A DNA stretch of 61,673 nucleotides from SZUA-584 sp041656035. Lineage in GTDB: Bacteria; Bacillota; Clostridia; Christensenellales; SZUA-584. Under the pieces are notes generated by a model, which saw only the letters and a list, made by a program, of their open reading frames with translations, searched no databases and was not told the origin of the DNA. A program made the translations under genes and the position numbers. Numbering within the stretch: the stretch's first letter is position 1; each line of letters starts with the position of its first letter. Positions 16,060-23,699 of this stretch are shown here, one piece after another. The stretch is taken from positions 1 to 61,673 of the forward strand of contig CAZPHS010000010.1 of assembly GCA_964586785.1 (NCBI GenBank), read 5' to 3'.

Positions 16060-17826
16060 CTACTTTTGCTTCCCAGCATACCGCCGTTGTGCCGCGCGGT
16101 GCCGTGCGCGCTTCTCTCGCGCCTGTTCTTCCTCCGCGATTTTATTCGGCGCAGGTTTCGACGCGGGTACTTCAAATTTGCCGATGAAATTGAGATAAAC
16201 ATCAACTTTCTGTTCACGCTCCCCGCTTGACCTGTCCGCCTCATGCACAATGATCTTCTCTATAAACTCGTTGATCATCGGCGCTGTTAGTTCGAAAAAA
16301 TCCGTATACCGCTTCACGATCTCGATAAACCTGTCCGCCCGTACACTGTCGGCGTTGAAACCGCTGAGTTCAGCTTGCAGATTTTCAATGGATTGCTCTA
16401 ATTCCGCCTGCTCGTTCTCGTATTCGGCGGATAGTATTTCAAACCGTTTATCCGTCAAGCGCCCGGCCACATTATCCTCATAAATCTTGCGGATCAGCGT
16501 GTTCAGTTCCGCCACGCGCTTTTGCTCTTTGGCAATGCGCCGCCTGTGCGCCTTCGCCGTTTGTTCCTGCCGTACCGCTGAGGTTTCGCGCACCTGCCGT
16601 ATAAACTCAGCTTCATTGGACTTCACAAACCCGCTCACCGTTTTAATCGCCTCCAGCGCAAGCTCCCGGATGACAACGGTGCGGATATTATGCGCCGTGC
16701 ATTTGCCGTCAAACCGTCGGCTGGTAAGCGAATACGTTGAACAGGTATAGATATCGCTCGGGCATTTGTTGTAAATCCTGCCGTTCGGATGCCGATACTG
16801 TATCGGGTGCGGCCTGCGGTGGTTGTACATCTTCGCGCCGCAGTCCGCGCAAAACACCAGCCCCGTCAGCGGATTGGCCTCGCCCAGGCTGTCGGTGCGC
16901 CGCACGGTCTTGCGGCAGCGCTGCGCCGTTTCCCATGTTTCGGAATCCACGATTGCGGGATGGGTGTTCTCAAATATGACCCAATCCTCTTTGGGCGCAA
17001 ATTTTGACCGTTTGTCCTTGTACGAATCCTTGTAGGTGCGGAAGTTGACCGTATGCCCCATATACTCCGGCTTTTGCACGATGTTGGCAACCGTATTGCC
17101 GTTCCACGCGTAGGGCATGGAATGGTCGTGATGGGCAAGCTTCACGATACCGCGCGTATAGAGGTAATATGACGGGCGCTCGATCTTGTCATTGGCCAAA
17201 ATACGCGCGATCTCACACGGCCCCCTGCCCACGATGGTGAGCGCAAAAATGCGCCGCACCACTTCTGCGGCTTCGGGATCGATCAGCCATTCGTTTTTGT
17301 CGTTCGGATTTTTGACATAGCCGTAAATCGGGAAGAACGTCAGCCGCTTTCCTTCCATGCCCCGCGCCCTGTGGCTGGCTTTGACCTTGCGGCTGGCGTC
17401 CCGCAGATACCATTCCGACATGATGTTGAGGAACGGCGCGAACTCGCCGCTGTCGCGGTTGATGCTGTCGATGCTGTTGGCGATGGCGATAAAGCGAATG
17501 TTCTTTTCCCGGAAGAACACTTCCGTGTAAAAGCCCGTTTGCAGATAATCGCGGCCTATCCTGCTCATATCCTTGCAGATGACCGTATCGACGCGCCCGC
17601 TCTCTATCCCGGCAATGAGGGCTTTCCAGCCGGGACGTTCAAAGTTTCCGCCCGACCAGCCGTCGTCGGTAAAATGGACAGGATTAGAAAAACCATTCCT
17701 GTCGGCGTAGTCCTCCAGCATTTTCTTTTGCGCGGTGATGGAATTGGATTCGCCGCTTTGCTCGTCGTCGCGGCTGAGACGCTCGTAAAGAGCGGTGATT
17801 TTAGGCTCCTGCTGCCTGATGTTCAT
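16060..17826 (-). CDS. Large serine recombinase (integrase) of the element
   Basis: 588 residues, AAGGAG before the ATG. Resolvase domain with catalytic Ser18 (YERLSRDDE) and ICKDMSRIGRDYLQTG, recombinase domain near residues 160-300, a zinc ribbon (CADCGAKM...CSTYS...C), a C-terminal coiled coil, and an Arg-rich tail. Enzymes of this kind excise and integrate Tn1549/Tn4451-like elements at a 2-bp core. The reconstructed attP of this element, with core TG, fits that mechanism. Intact, so the element could be active. Confidence 0.93.
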   Translation of the reverse strand: MNIRQQEPKITALYERLSRDDEQSGESNSITAQKKMLEDYADRNGFSNPVHFTDDGWSGGNFERPGWKALIAGIESGRVDTVICKDMSRIGRDYLQTGFYTEVFFREKNIRFIAIANSIDSINRDSGEFAPFLNIMSEWYLRDASRKVKASHRARGMEGKRLTFFPIYGYVKNPNDKNEWLIDPEAAEVVRRIFALTIVGRGPCEIARILANDKIERPSYYLYTRGIVKLAHHDHSMPYAWNGNTVANIVQKPEYMGHTVNFRTYKDSYKDKRSKFAPKEDWVIFENTHPAIVDSETWETAQRCRKTVRRTDSLGEANPLTGLVFCADCGAKMYNHRRPHPIQYRHPNGRIYNKCPSDIYTCSTYSLTSRRFDGKCTAHNIRTVVIRELALEAIKTVSGFVKSNEAEFIRQVRETSAVRQEQTAKAHRRRIAKEQKRVAELNTLIRKIYEDNVAGRLTDKRFEILSAEYENEQAELEQSIENLQAELSGFNADSVRADRFIEIVKRYTDFFELTAPMINEFIEKIIVHEADRSSGEREQKVDVYLNFIGKFEVPASKPAPNKIAEEEQAREKRARHRAAQRRYAGKQK

Positions 17827-17905
17827 ACCGAACTCCTTTCAGGCAACCGGCTCATTTGCAGTACCTGTATCATATCACAAAAGTGGCGGTACGGGAACAT
17901 CCTTC

Positions 17906-18070
17906 TCATTGCGTCACCTCGTTTTTGATGAGGCGCAGGATTTTATCGTTCACTGTTTCCCGGCTGGTTTTGCTGAAATGAACGCTCACCCGGTAGGTGG
18001 TGGAGCCGATTCGTTTCGTGAATGCTTTCGATTCACGCGGGTGTTCCTTTTTGGCTGTTGTCGTCTGCAT
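17906..18070 (-). CDS. tnpW: Transposon-encoded protein TnpW
   Basis: A 54-codon gene: MQTTTAKKEH...KRIGSTTYRVSVHFSK...SRETVNDKILRLIKNE. It matches the TnpW family (I-G-x-TTY-x-V-x-V-HFS-x-TS-x-ET-x-x-DKI-x-RLI), small proteins beside the serine recombinases of Tn4451-like elements. GGGGCGGG precedes the ATG. It lies 79 bp upstream of the recombinase and is probably co-transcribed. Function in transposition unknown. Confidence 0.85.
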   Translation of the reverse strand: MQTTTAKKEHPRESKAFTKRIGSTTYRVSVHFSKTSRETVNDKILRLIKNEVTQ

Positions 18071-18255
18071 TTGACCCGCCCCCTCTCAGATGATAAGATT
18101 GATTTGTGATTTAGTTCTTGTTGATGTAATCTGTTTGCGTTGTCGTTTGCGTGTGTTTTCCTCCTTTCCCGCGCAAAAATGGCAGGGGTAAGGTAAAACC
18201 CTTGCTTTGCCCGAAACAGGCCCGGAAACCCGCTGTTTATGCGGCTTCCTGGAGC

Positions 18256-18621
18256 CTAAAGCGTTACATCCCGCCCGCGATGCTTTCGCACCCGCGCGGC
18301 GGCGGCGGCTTTGCGGGCGGGTACGGCACAGGCTTCGCAGTACGCCTGCCTGCCGTTGACAGGAAATTTCCTGCCGCAACGCTTGCAGGCTTTGAGCGGT
18401 TTGCGGCTGAATATAGCTTCCAGTGCCGGATCGAGCGGCAACACCGCGTTTTGGAACCATTTGCACAAAGAGCTGCCCGCAAAAGCGATGGTGAACATAT
18501 AGCAGGCTCCGTCCAGCGGCAGGCATCCGCACTCACAGTCGTAGTTGGCGCACTTGGATATGACCAGTCTGCGTATGGCCTGCTTCTCTCTGGCGGTCAG
18601 TTCCCGGTATAGATTGCTCAC
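18256..18621 (-). CDS. Cysteine-rich VLP-domain protein
   Basis: 121 residues with YRELTAREKQAIRRLV, CANYDCECGCLPLDGACYMF and CKRCGRKFPVNGRQAYCEAC, the pattern of the cysteine-rich VLP proteins common in mobilizable elements. It probably binds two zinc ions. It starts just before the divergent sigma-like gene and may be a regulator of transfer or replication; no function is established. Confidence 0.8.
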   Translation of the reverse strand: MSNLYRELTAREKQAIRRLVISKCANYDCECGCLPLDGACYMFTIAFAGSSLCKWFQNAVLPLDPALEAIFSRKPLKACKRCGRKFPVNGRQAYCEACAVPARKAAAAARVRKHRGRDVTL

Positions 18622-18776
18622 GGTTTTCCTCCTTTCCGGGGTATCTGTAACCTGTAGTTTTGTTATTCAAATTACTCCCTCCACTTATAGGTCAAAAACA
18701 GGGGGTAGATCGGAACTCTTTTTTGAAAATTTCTATAAAAATTTTTCGGTTAGCGGGAAATGGGGTAAAAACGGCG

Positions 18777-19403
18777 GTGCGACGCGAACGGCTGAAACGG
18801 GAAATAGAGAGGGCGGCGCTTACCCGTATGGAAGATGCCGCCCGCGATACAGACGACTTCCGGAATGTTGTGAGGGAATGGAACCGTTTGGATAAGAACA
18901 ATGAGCGGCGATGGGACAGGCATGAGATAGGACGCTTGAGCGCTGAAATGCTGCATTGGGACAAGCAGAATGAAAACGATGAAAAAGGCGTGCTGAAAGG
19001 CTGGCTTGATACGGTTATCCCCGCCCCGCTTGACCATGTATGGTGGAGGCAGCTTCTGGCCGGTAACTTCCTTGATGTGATCTTTGACTGCCCGCATGAA
19101 ATGCATGAACAAACATCCAGCCGGCCGGTTTTCGATATCCTGCAAACCTTAAACGATAACCAGAAGGAAGTGCTGTATTATTGGGCCATACGGCAAGAAT
19201 CTCCCCGGCAAATTGCCAAACGTCGCGGACAGACAGACCGCAATATCCGCAAGGTATACGACACGCTGATATCGCGAATACGCGGGAAGCTGTATACGCG
19301 GCTTTCTCCGCGATATTTCGCTGACGCGCCATTAACCGTAGCGCAGCGGCAGTTTGTGGCTGATTATATCGCGGGAAAATTCAAAAAGGAAAGCCGTCGT
19401 TGA
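18777..19403 (+). CDS. Sigma-70 region-4-like protein, start uncertain
   Basis: The C-terminal half has a helix-turn-helix as in sigma-70 region 4 (LNDNQKEVLYYWAIRQESPRQIAKRRGQTDRNIRKVYDTLISRIR). The N-terminal half is helical and charged. The GTG at 18777 is one possible start but has no clear ribosome site; an open frame extends to 18660. In another frame the bases just upstream read FFENFYKNFSVSGKWGK, a protein-like block that would join KTAVRRERLK by losing one A in an A5 run. A frameshift is therefore possible. It probably controls element genes. Confidence 0.6.
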   Translation: MRRERLKREIERAALTRMEDAARDTDDFRNVVREWNRLDKNNERRWDRHEIGRLSAEMLHWDKQNENDEKGVLKGWLDTVIPAPLDHVWWRQLLAGNFLDVIFDCPHEMHEQTSSRPVFDILQTLNDNQKEVLYYWAIRQESPRQIAKRRGQTDRNIRKVYDTLISRIRGKLYTRLSPRYFADAPLTVAQRQFVADYIAGKFKKESRR

Positions 19404-19473
19404 CAGCGATGGTGATGAGTGATATGGTTGTTATATGATAACGGCAATATCTGATTACATATCGGGGTGAACC

Positions 19474-20367
19474 ATGAACAGCCTGTTTCAAAAGACGAGT
19501 TCCAGTTGGGTGAAATACAGCGAATATGTGTGCAGGGAAAACGACGACGTTTTGTATGTCATGCCTGCGCCCAAAGCGAAGCCGGTGATTATCGACCCGC
19601 TTGAGGACGCGGACGCTATGGTACTGGCTGCGCTCAATGTCGGTATACTCCAGATGAACCGCAGCAAGGATACCGTCATCCGTGAAGCCCTGATGGATTT
19701 CGTTTCAAAGTATGGTTTGCTTGGGTTTATGACCGCGCTGCCCACCACGCCGCGTTTTCTGGATTACGACTCCGCCTACCTACTGAAAAACCATTTTATC
19801 CGGGACGAATCCATGCTTGTGAAGGATTATACAGCGCTGTTCTTCCCATTTAACCAGCCGGACATGCTGTTTACGGAAAGCGGCGTGCAATGGGATATTT
19901 CTGGCGACAGGGATATGATGGCGCTGGCGATGACGATGACTGACAAGCCAATGGCGCTGAACCTGTGCTTCCAGAGGGAATACGCCGAACGGTACGACTG
20001 GCTGCTCACGCAGTTTAAGGATTTGGCTTTCACATTCATGTCCAGCTATTTGTTTTATGAGGATTACGACAGCTTGGACGATGATACCCGCAACCTGTAC
20101 CGGCAGGGCATGGCGGCTTTTGGCGGTATCGCGCCCACATACCATATCGCCCTGTTAGACAAGCCCACGATCGTTTGGGATTTTCATTCGCTGCTGCTCG
20201 GTATACAGATGATGCTGAGTTTTATGATAACGGATGAGACCAAGCCGCTTCGTATTTGCAAGCACTGCCAAAAGGCGTTTGTGGCGGGGCGTCCCAACGC
20301 TGTGTTCTGCTCCCCGCGCTGTAAAAACCAGTACAACGTCTACAAGAGCAGGGAGAAAAAGAAATAA
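19474..20367 (+). CDS. Element protein with C-terminal zinc-knuckle domain
   Basis: 297 residues. GGGGTG precedes the ATG. The last 40 residues carry ICKHCQKAFVAGRPNAVFCSPRCKNQYN, a CxxC...CxxxC zinc-knuckle of the CGNR type seen in putative regulators. The rest is helical with no recognised motif. Proteins like this are common in clostridial mobilizable elements. It follows the sigma-like gene on the same strand and may be a regulator. Confidence 0.7.
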   Translation: MNSLFQKTSSSWVKYSEYVCRENDDVLYVMPAPKAKPVIIDPLEDADAMVLAALNVGILQMNRSKDTVIREALMDFVSKYGLLGFMTALPTTPRFLDYDSAYLLKNHFIRDESMLVKDYTALFFPFNQPDMLFTESGVQWDISGDRDMMALAMTMTDKPMALNLCFQREYAERYDWLLTQFKDLAFTFMSSYLFYEDYDSLDDDTRNLYRQGMAAFGGIAPTYHIALLDKPTIVWDFHSLLLGIQMMLSFMITDETKPLRICKHCQKAFVAGRPNAVFCSPRCKNQYNVYKSREKKK

Positions 20368-20416
20368 GCAAAAGAGCGGCATTGCTGCCGCCCCCCGCGT
20401 ATGTGGTACAATAGGG

Positions 20417-20782
20417 TTAAACGTAAATCAGTTCATTGCGAATGATTTCATCCGCACAGGCGCAAATGTTGTTGGCCTTGCCGACCCACAGCATTTGGTT
20501 TTCGGCTTTGAGCCGTTCGTTTACGCCTTGCATTTCCATCATCTGTTTTACAATGCGTTCCCGGCGTTCGCGAGCCAAAATGTCGATTTCATGCAGATGC
20601 GTCCGTAGTTTGCCGGTAGCAAGCAAATTGGTATACAGCACACGCTTGTGCCTTTTCAGATAGTCAAGCCGCCGCTGTCCCCAAACACCGATGTGAATTT
20701 CTTCGCCCAGCCCATCATCCAGCAGGGCGAGATTCGGGATTTGATATCCATTCACATCCCGGTAGGTGATTTCGCTTTTCAT
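20417..20782 (-). CDS. tnpV: Transposon-encoded protein TnpV
   Basis: From the ATG at 20782: 121 residues with GYQIPNLALL...IGVWGQRRLDYLKRHKRVLYTNLLATGKLRTHLHEIDILA...KAENQMLWVGKANNICACADEIIRNELIY, the TnpV signature. TnpV lies at the end of Tn4451-type serine-recombinase elements, and here it is the outermost gene, 134 bp inside the junction. A longer form starting at a GTG further up is possible, but the similarity begins after Met-Lys-Ser. Function unknown. Confidence 0.85.
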   Translation of the reverse strand: MKSEITYRDVNGYQIPNLALLDDGLGEEIHIGVWGQRRLDYLKRHKRVLYTNLLATGKLRTHLHEIDILARERRERIVKQMMEMQGVNERLKAENQMLWVGKANNICACADEIIRNELIYV

Positions 20783-20915
20783 ATGTTTGTACCTCGTTTC
20801 CTTTGTAGATTCAATACGGTCGGTCTGTGCGTTAACTCCTTCCCACTTCACGGAACCGCCTAATCTGCAAATGAGCCGGTGCCATGCTGTTTAGTAGTGG
20901 TTTATCATTACCACC

Positions 20916-20934
20916 CTTTACAGAATAGCTTCCA
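20916..20934 (-). other. Attachment site half (attL-like) of the element
   Basis: On the minus strand the tnpA sequence AAATGGAAC is followed by TG, seven bases and TTCTGTAAAG. TTCTGTAAAG is the inverted copy (9 of 10) of CTTGACAGAA at the other end, at the same distance from TG. The plus-strand core is CA at 20933-20934 and at 53-54. Confidence 0.75.
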
Positions 20935-20973
20935 GTTCCATTTCGTATGTGCTAAGCTTTTTGTGTCTTCCAT
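20933..20973 (-). pseudogene. tnpA: IS200/IS605 TnpA transposase, 5' part before the insertion point
   Basis: GGAGG and an eight-base spacer precede ATG; the frame reads MEDTKSLAHTKWN, the conserved start of IS200-type TnpA. The next expected codon is TGC; instead TG is followed by element DNA and the frame soon stops. The continuation CKYHIVFAPKYRRK lies at 54-1. Y1 transposases cut single-stranded IS ends by a catalytic Tyr, which lies beyond the window. Confidence 0.88.
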
Positions 20974-20981
20974 CTGGTTGA

Positions 20982-21038
20982 CCTCCTTTTGATGTTGCTT
21001 TTGCGGCTGATAGACCGCTTTCAGTATATCAAAAGGAG
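20982..21038 (-). promoter_or_regulatory. Hairpin masking the tnpA ribosome site
   Basis: In the minus-strand RNA, CTCCTTTTGAT (21028-21038) can pair perfectly over 11 bp with ATCAAAAGGAG (20983-20993), which holds the Shine-Dalgarno bases. The 34-base loop contains a smaller GCGG/CCGC stem. Masking of the tnpA ribosome site by the 5' leader is known for IS200 and keeps transposase low; this copy appears to use the same device. Confidence 0.65.
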
Positions 21039-21069
21039 TTTTCTTTACCATAGCTTAAGCTTTTTTGAA

Positions 21070-21088
21070 CCCCCGGCATAGCCGGGGG
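21070..21088. repeat. GC-rich hairpin, probable IS200 end structure
   Basis: CCCCCGGC-ATA-GCCGGGGG, a perfect 8-bp stem about 100 bp upstream of tnpA. No T-run follows on either strand, so it is not a terminator. IS200/IS605 ends carry imperfect subterminal hairpins that the transposase recognises, and the place is right for the left end. Confidence 0.5.
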
Positions 21089-21100
21089 TATTCTAAAGAC

Positions 21101-21131
21101 AAAAAAGCGCCGGAGTGAACCGGGCGCTTTT
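21101..21131 (-). terminator. Intrinsic terminator after the SASP genes
   Basis: On the minus strand AAAAGCGCC and GGCGCTTTT form a stem around an 11-base loop and the RNA ends in six U. It lies 55 bp downstream of the second SASP stop. The IS200 copy begins just beyond it. Confidence 0.75.
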
Positions 21132-21185
21132 CCATTATATATCCCCGTATTATTTTTTAATTTGGAAATACCAATTACTTAAGCG

Positions 21186-21347
21186 TTATTTTCCGGCCAT
21201 CTGGCGTTCGACCTGTTCAATCATACGCTTCACCATAAAGCCGCCGACATATCCCGCTTCTTTTGAAGTTAAGTCGCCATTGTAGCCCTGCTTTAAGTTG
21301 ACGCCTATTTCATTGGCTATTTCAAACTTCATGTTCTGAAGATTCAT
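21186..21347 (-). CDS. Small acid-soluble spore protein, alpha/beta type
   Basis: MKFEIANEIGVNLKQGYNGDLTSKEAGYVGGFMVKRMIEQVERQ carries both signatures of alpha/beta SASPs: the germination-protease site region (KFEIANE-IGV) and the G-x-x-GG-x-MVKRM-I block. SASPs coat spore DNA and protect it from UV. ATG 21347 follows GGAGG at 11 bases; a TTG 13 codons upstream is the alternative. It lacks the longer N-terminus of its upstream neighbour, which shares most of the sequence. Confidence 0.88.
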   Translation of the reverse strand: MNLQNMKFEIANEIGVNLKQGYNGDLTSKEAGYVGGFMVKRMIEQVERQMAGK

Positions 21348-21398
21348 AATATTCGTAACCTCCGTTTCTATCTGTTTTTGTCGCAATTTCAGGCGATA

Positions 21399-21587
21399 TT
21401 ATTTGGAACCCTTCGCCTGGTTAATCATTCTTTTAACCATTTCCCCGCCTACCGAACCGTTCTGTTTAGCGGTTAAATCTCCGTTATAGCCTTGTTTTAG
21501 GTTTACGCCAAGCTCGTTTGCTATCTCGAACTTCATTTGGTCTAAACCATTCTTAGCCTCACGTACAATAGCCCTGTTTCTAGCCAT
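21399..21587 (-). CDS. Small acid-soluble spore protein, alpha/beta type
   Basis: 62 residues from the ATG at 21587, with AAGGAGGTG six bases upstream. MKFEIANELGVNLKQGYNGDLTAKQNGSVGGEMVKRMINQA is a textbook alpha/beta SASP. It is followed after 51 bp by a second copy, so this is a tandem pair under one probable forespore promoter. It shows the organism forms endospores. Confidence 0.92.
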   Translation of the reverse strand: MARNRAIVREAKNGLDQMKFEIANELGVNLKQGYNGDLTAKQNGSVGGEMVKRMINQAKGSK

Positions 21588-21625
21588 ATTTTTCACCTCC
21601 TTAATTATTTGTTACCTTCGCTAAA

Positions 21626-21654
21626 TATAATTTGCCCAATAAATTAAAATATAC
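21626..21654 (-). promoter_or_regulatory. Possible forespore (sigma-G-like) promoter for SASPs
   Basis: On the minus strand GTATA, 17 bases, AATTATA. This is close to the sigma-F/G consensus (GHATR, 17-18 bases, CATWHTA), with one mismatch in the -10. It is 38 bp upstream of the first SASP start and matches the expected regulation. Confidence 0.45.
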
Positions 21655-21683
21655 GCTGGTAATAATATTGAGGAGTGGCAAAA

Positions 21684-23699
21684 TTAATTAATAGTTGTTT
21701 TATAGAATCTTTTTGAAAAACGTTCGTTGGCATAACTTGATAATTTATTGTACAAATCAAAATCCGTGTTTACCATATTAGCCGCGATACCGCGTGTTTT
21801 TTCAAGCAGTTTATAGTCTTTTACCAATCCCGACATATAAATATCGCTTCCGCCGCTTTGCCGTCCGCCGAGCAGCTGTCCCGGTCCGCGCAGCCGCAGA
21901 TCTTCTTCGGCTATTAAAAAACCGTCGTTAGTTTTACATAGAATCTTAAGACGCTCATTGTCTTTTTTTTCAGACATTAAGAAACAATAAGACGGTATAT
22001 CGCCGCGCCCTACGCGGCCGCGAAGCTGGTGCAGCGAAGCCAAGCCGAAGCGTTCCGCGTTTTCAATTATCATTATTGTCGCGTTGGTCACATCGACGCC
22101 GACTTCTATAACAGTCGTTGACACCAGTATGGCATATCTTCTTTCTTTAAACTTTGTTATTACTTCATTTTTATCTTTTGAATCCATTCTGCCGTGCAGC
22201 TGCAATACTCCATATTTGGCAAAACGCTTTGAAAGGTGTTCATAAACCTGCTGTGACGAACGTATGTCCGTATAATCGTTATCTTCAACAAGCGGGCATA
22301 CGACAAAGACTAAAGCGCCTTCCGCTATCTCTTTTTCTATATACTTATACATCGCCTCGCGCTTTTTTTCCGGCACGCAGAATGTTTTTACCGGTTTGCG
22401 CCCGGGCGGCATTTCATCAATAACCGAAAGGTTTGTCTCGCCGTACAGTATAAGCGCAAGCGAACGGGGTATAGGCGTTGCGGACATAACAAGCGTATGT
22501 GGCGCCGCCGATTTTGACTCAAGCGCAGCCCGCTGCGAAACTCCGAAACGGTGCTGCTCGTCGGTGATGATAAGCCCAAGGCGGGCAAACCGCACGTTAT
22601 CGTACAACAGCGCGTGAGTGCCTATTATTATATCTGCCTGTCCGGCGGCTATGTTCTCAAGCTTTATTTTGCGCCGCGACGCCGTCATACCGCCCGTTAT
22701 AAGCTCTATATTTATTTTCATATCAAAAAAAAGGCGTTGCGCGGAATTAAAATGCTGCTCGGCGAGCACTTCCGTCGGCGCCATAAGCGCGCACTGAAAT
22801 CCGCTTTGAACGCATATATGCATCGCAAAAAAAGCCGCGGCTGTTTTACCGCTGCCTACGTCTCCCTGCACAAGCCTGTTCATAGGCGTGGTTTTTTGCA
22901 AATCCGATTCAATTTCCCGCATAACGCGCAGCTGCGCGGCGGTAGGCGAAAACCGCAGCTTATCAAAAAACAAGTTTATTGCGGTTTCATCGCATTTTAA
23001 AGAGTACGCGTTGTTTAAGACGGAACGCTCTTTTTCGCCAAGGGCAATGCTAAAAAGCAAAAACTCCTCGAACGCTATTCGTTTTCTCGCCGGCTCGAGC
23101 GCTTTAGCGGACTTTGGGAAATGAATATCAGACAGCGCGCTTTTTATGTCCGAAAGTCCGTGCTTTTTTCTGAATTCATCCGGAAATATTTCGGTTATGT
23201 TTTGAACGAAGCCGAGCGCCGATTTTACGGCAAGCCTCATGCTTTTCTGCGACAATCCGGCGGTTAAGGAATAAACGGGCAGCAGCCCGCCGTAATCGGG
23301 CTGTTTTTTTGACAGCGCCGGATTAGTAAAAGAAAGCCGGTTTGAATAACGGCGCACTTTGCCCGACAAATAAATCTTCTCGCCTTTTTGTGCCATACCG
23401 CATACATAAGGCCGGTTAAAAAAAACAGCCTCTACGCTGCCGGTTTCATCGTAAATCGAAAACGCGGTCACGGAAAGGCTTTTTCTTATTCTTTTTGTTT
23501 TTGGTTCTTCAGATACGTATCCGGCGACAGTATAAACGCGGCCTTCGGATAAACCGGAAATGTTTGAGAACCGTCCGGACTGCTCATAGCCTCGGGGCAG
23601 GCAGTATAAAATATCGCCTACAGTATTTATGCCTATTTTTGACAACAGCCGCGCCTTTTTTTCGCCTATGCCTTTAATACTGTTTACGGGCAAATCCAT
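21684..23699 (-). CDS. recG: ATP-dependent DNA helicase RecG
   Basis: 671 residues, the usual length. N-terminal wedge domain with an HhH-like GIGEKKARLLSKIGI, Walker A QGDVGSGKTAA (about 278-286), DEQH box (381-384), the helicase C-terminal motifs and QLRGRVGRG. It drives regression of stalled forks and processes branched DNA. The ATG shares one base with the stop of the yloV-like gene upstream, giving the yloV-recG order known from Bacilli, without the serine dehydratase genes found between them there. Confidence 0.96.
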   Translation of the reverse strand: MDLPVNSIKGIGEKKARLLSKIGINTVGDILYCLPRGYEQSGRFSNISGLSEGRVYTVAGYVSEEPKTKRIRKSLSVTAFSIYDETGSVEAVFFNRPYVCGMAQKGEKIYLSGKVRRYSNRLSFTNPALSKKQPDYGGLLPVYSLTAGLSQKSMRLAVKSALGFVQNITEIFPDEFRKKHGLSDIKSALSDIHFPKSAKALEPARKRIAFEEFLLFSIALGEKERSVLNNAYSLKCDETAINLFFDKLRFSPTAAQLRVMREIESDLQKTTPMNRLVQGDVGSGKTAAAFFAMHICVQSGFQCALMAPTEVLAEQHFNSAQRLFFDMKINIELITGGMTASRRKIKLENIAAGQADIIIGTHALLYDNVRFARLGLIITDEQHRFGVSQRAALESKSAAPHTLVMSATPIPRSLALILYGETNLSVIDEMPPGRKPVKTFCVPEKKREAMYKYIEKEIAEGALVFVVCPLVEDNDYTDIRSSQQVYEHLSKRFAKYGVLQLHGRMDSKDKNEVITKFKERRYAILVSTTVIEVGVDVTNATIMIIENAERFGLASLHQLRGRVGRGDIPSYCFLMSEKKDNERLKILCKTNDGFLIAEEDLRLRGPGQLLGGRQSGGSDIYMSGLVKDYKLLEKTRGIAANMVNTDFDLYNKLSSYANERFSKRFYKTTIN

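Larger units (their letters stand above)
55..20934. mobile_element. Integrative mobilizable element, about 20.9 kb, inserted in an IS200-type tnpA
   Basis: The borders are set by the two halves of one tnpA gene (1-54 and 20933-20973), which rejoin in frame at a TG present at both junctions, and by a symmetric attP formed when the ends are joined. Inside are a large serine recombinase, TnpV, TnpW, DUF3847, a MobQ relaxase and an RSF1010-type oriT. There are no type IV secretion genes, so the element can be mobilised only with help from another conjugative element. About 12 kb is an operon of cargo genes. The transfer module looks more GC-rich than the cargo, which suggests the cargo was joined to it from another source. 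Confidence 0.85.

Noticed and set aside
21070..21088. GC-rich hairpin as a terminator
   Set aside because: No T-run on either strand; the true SASP terminator is at 21101-21131.
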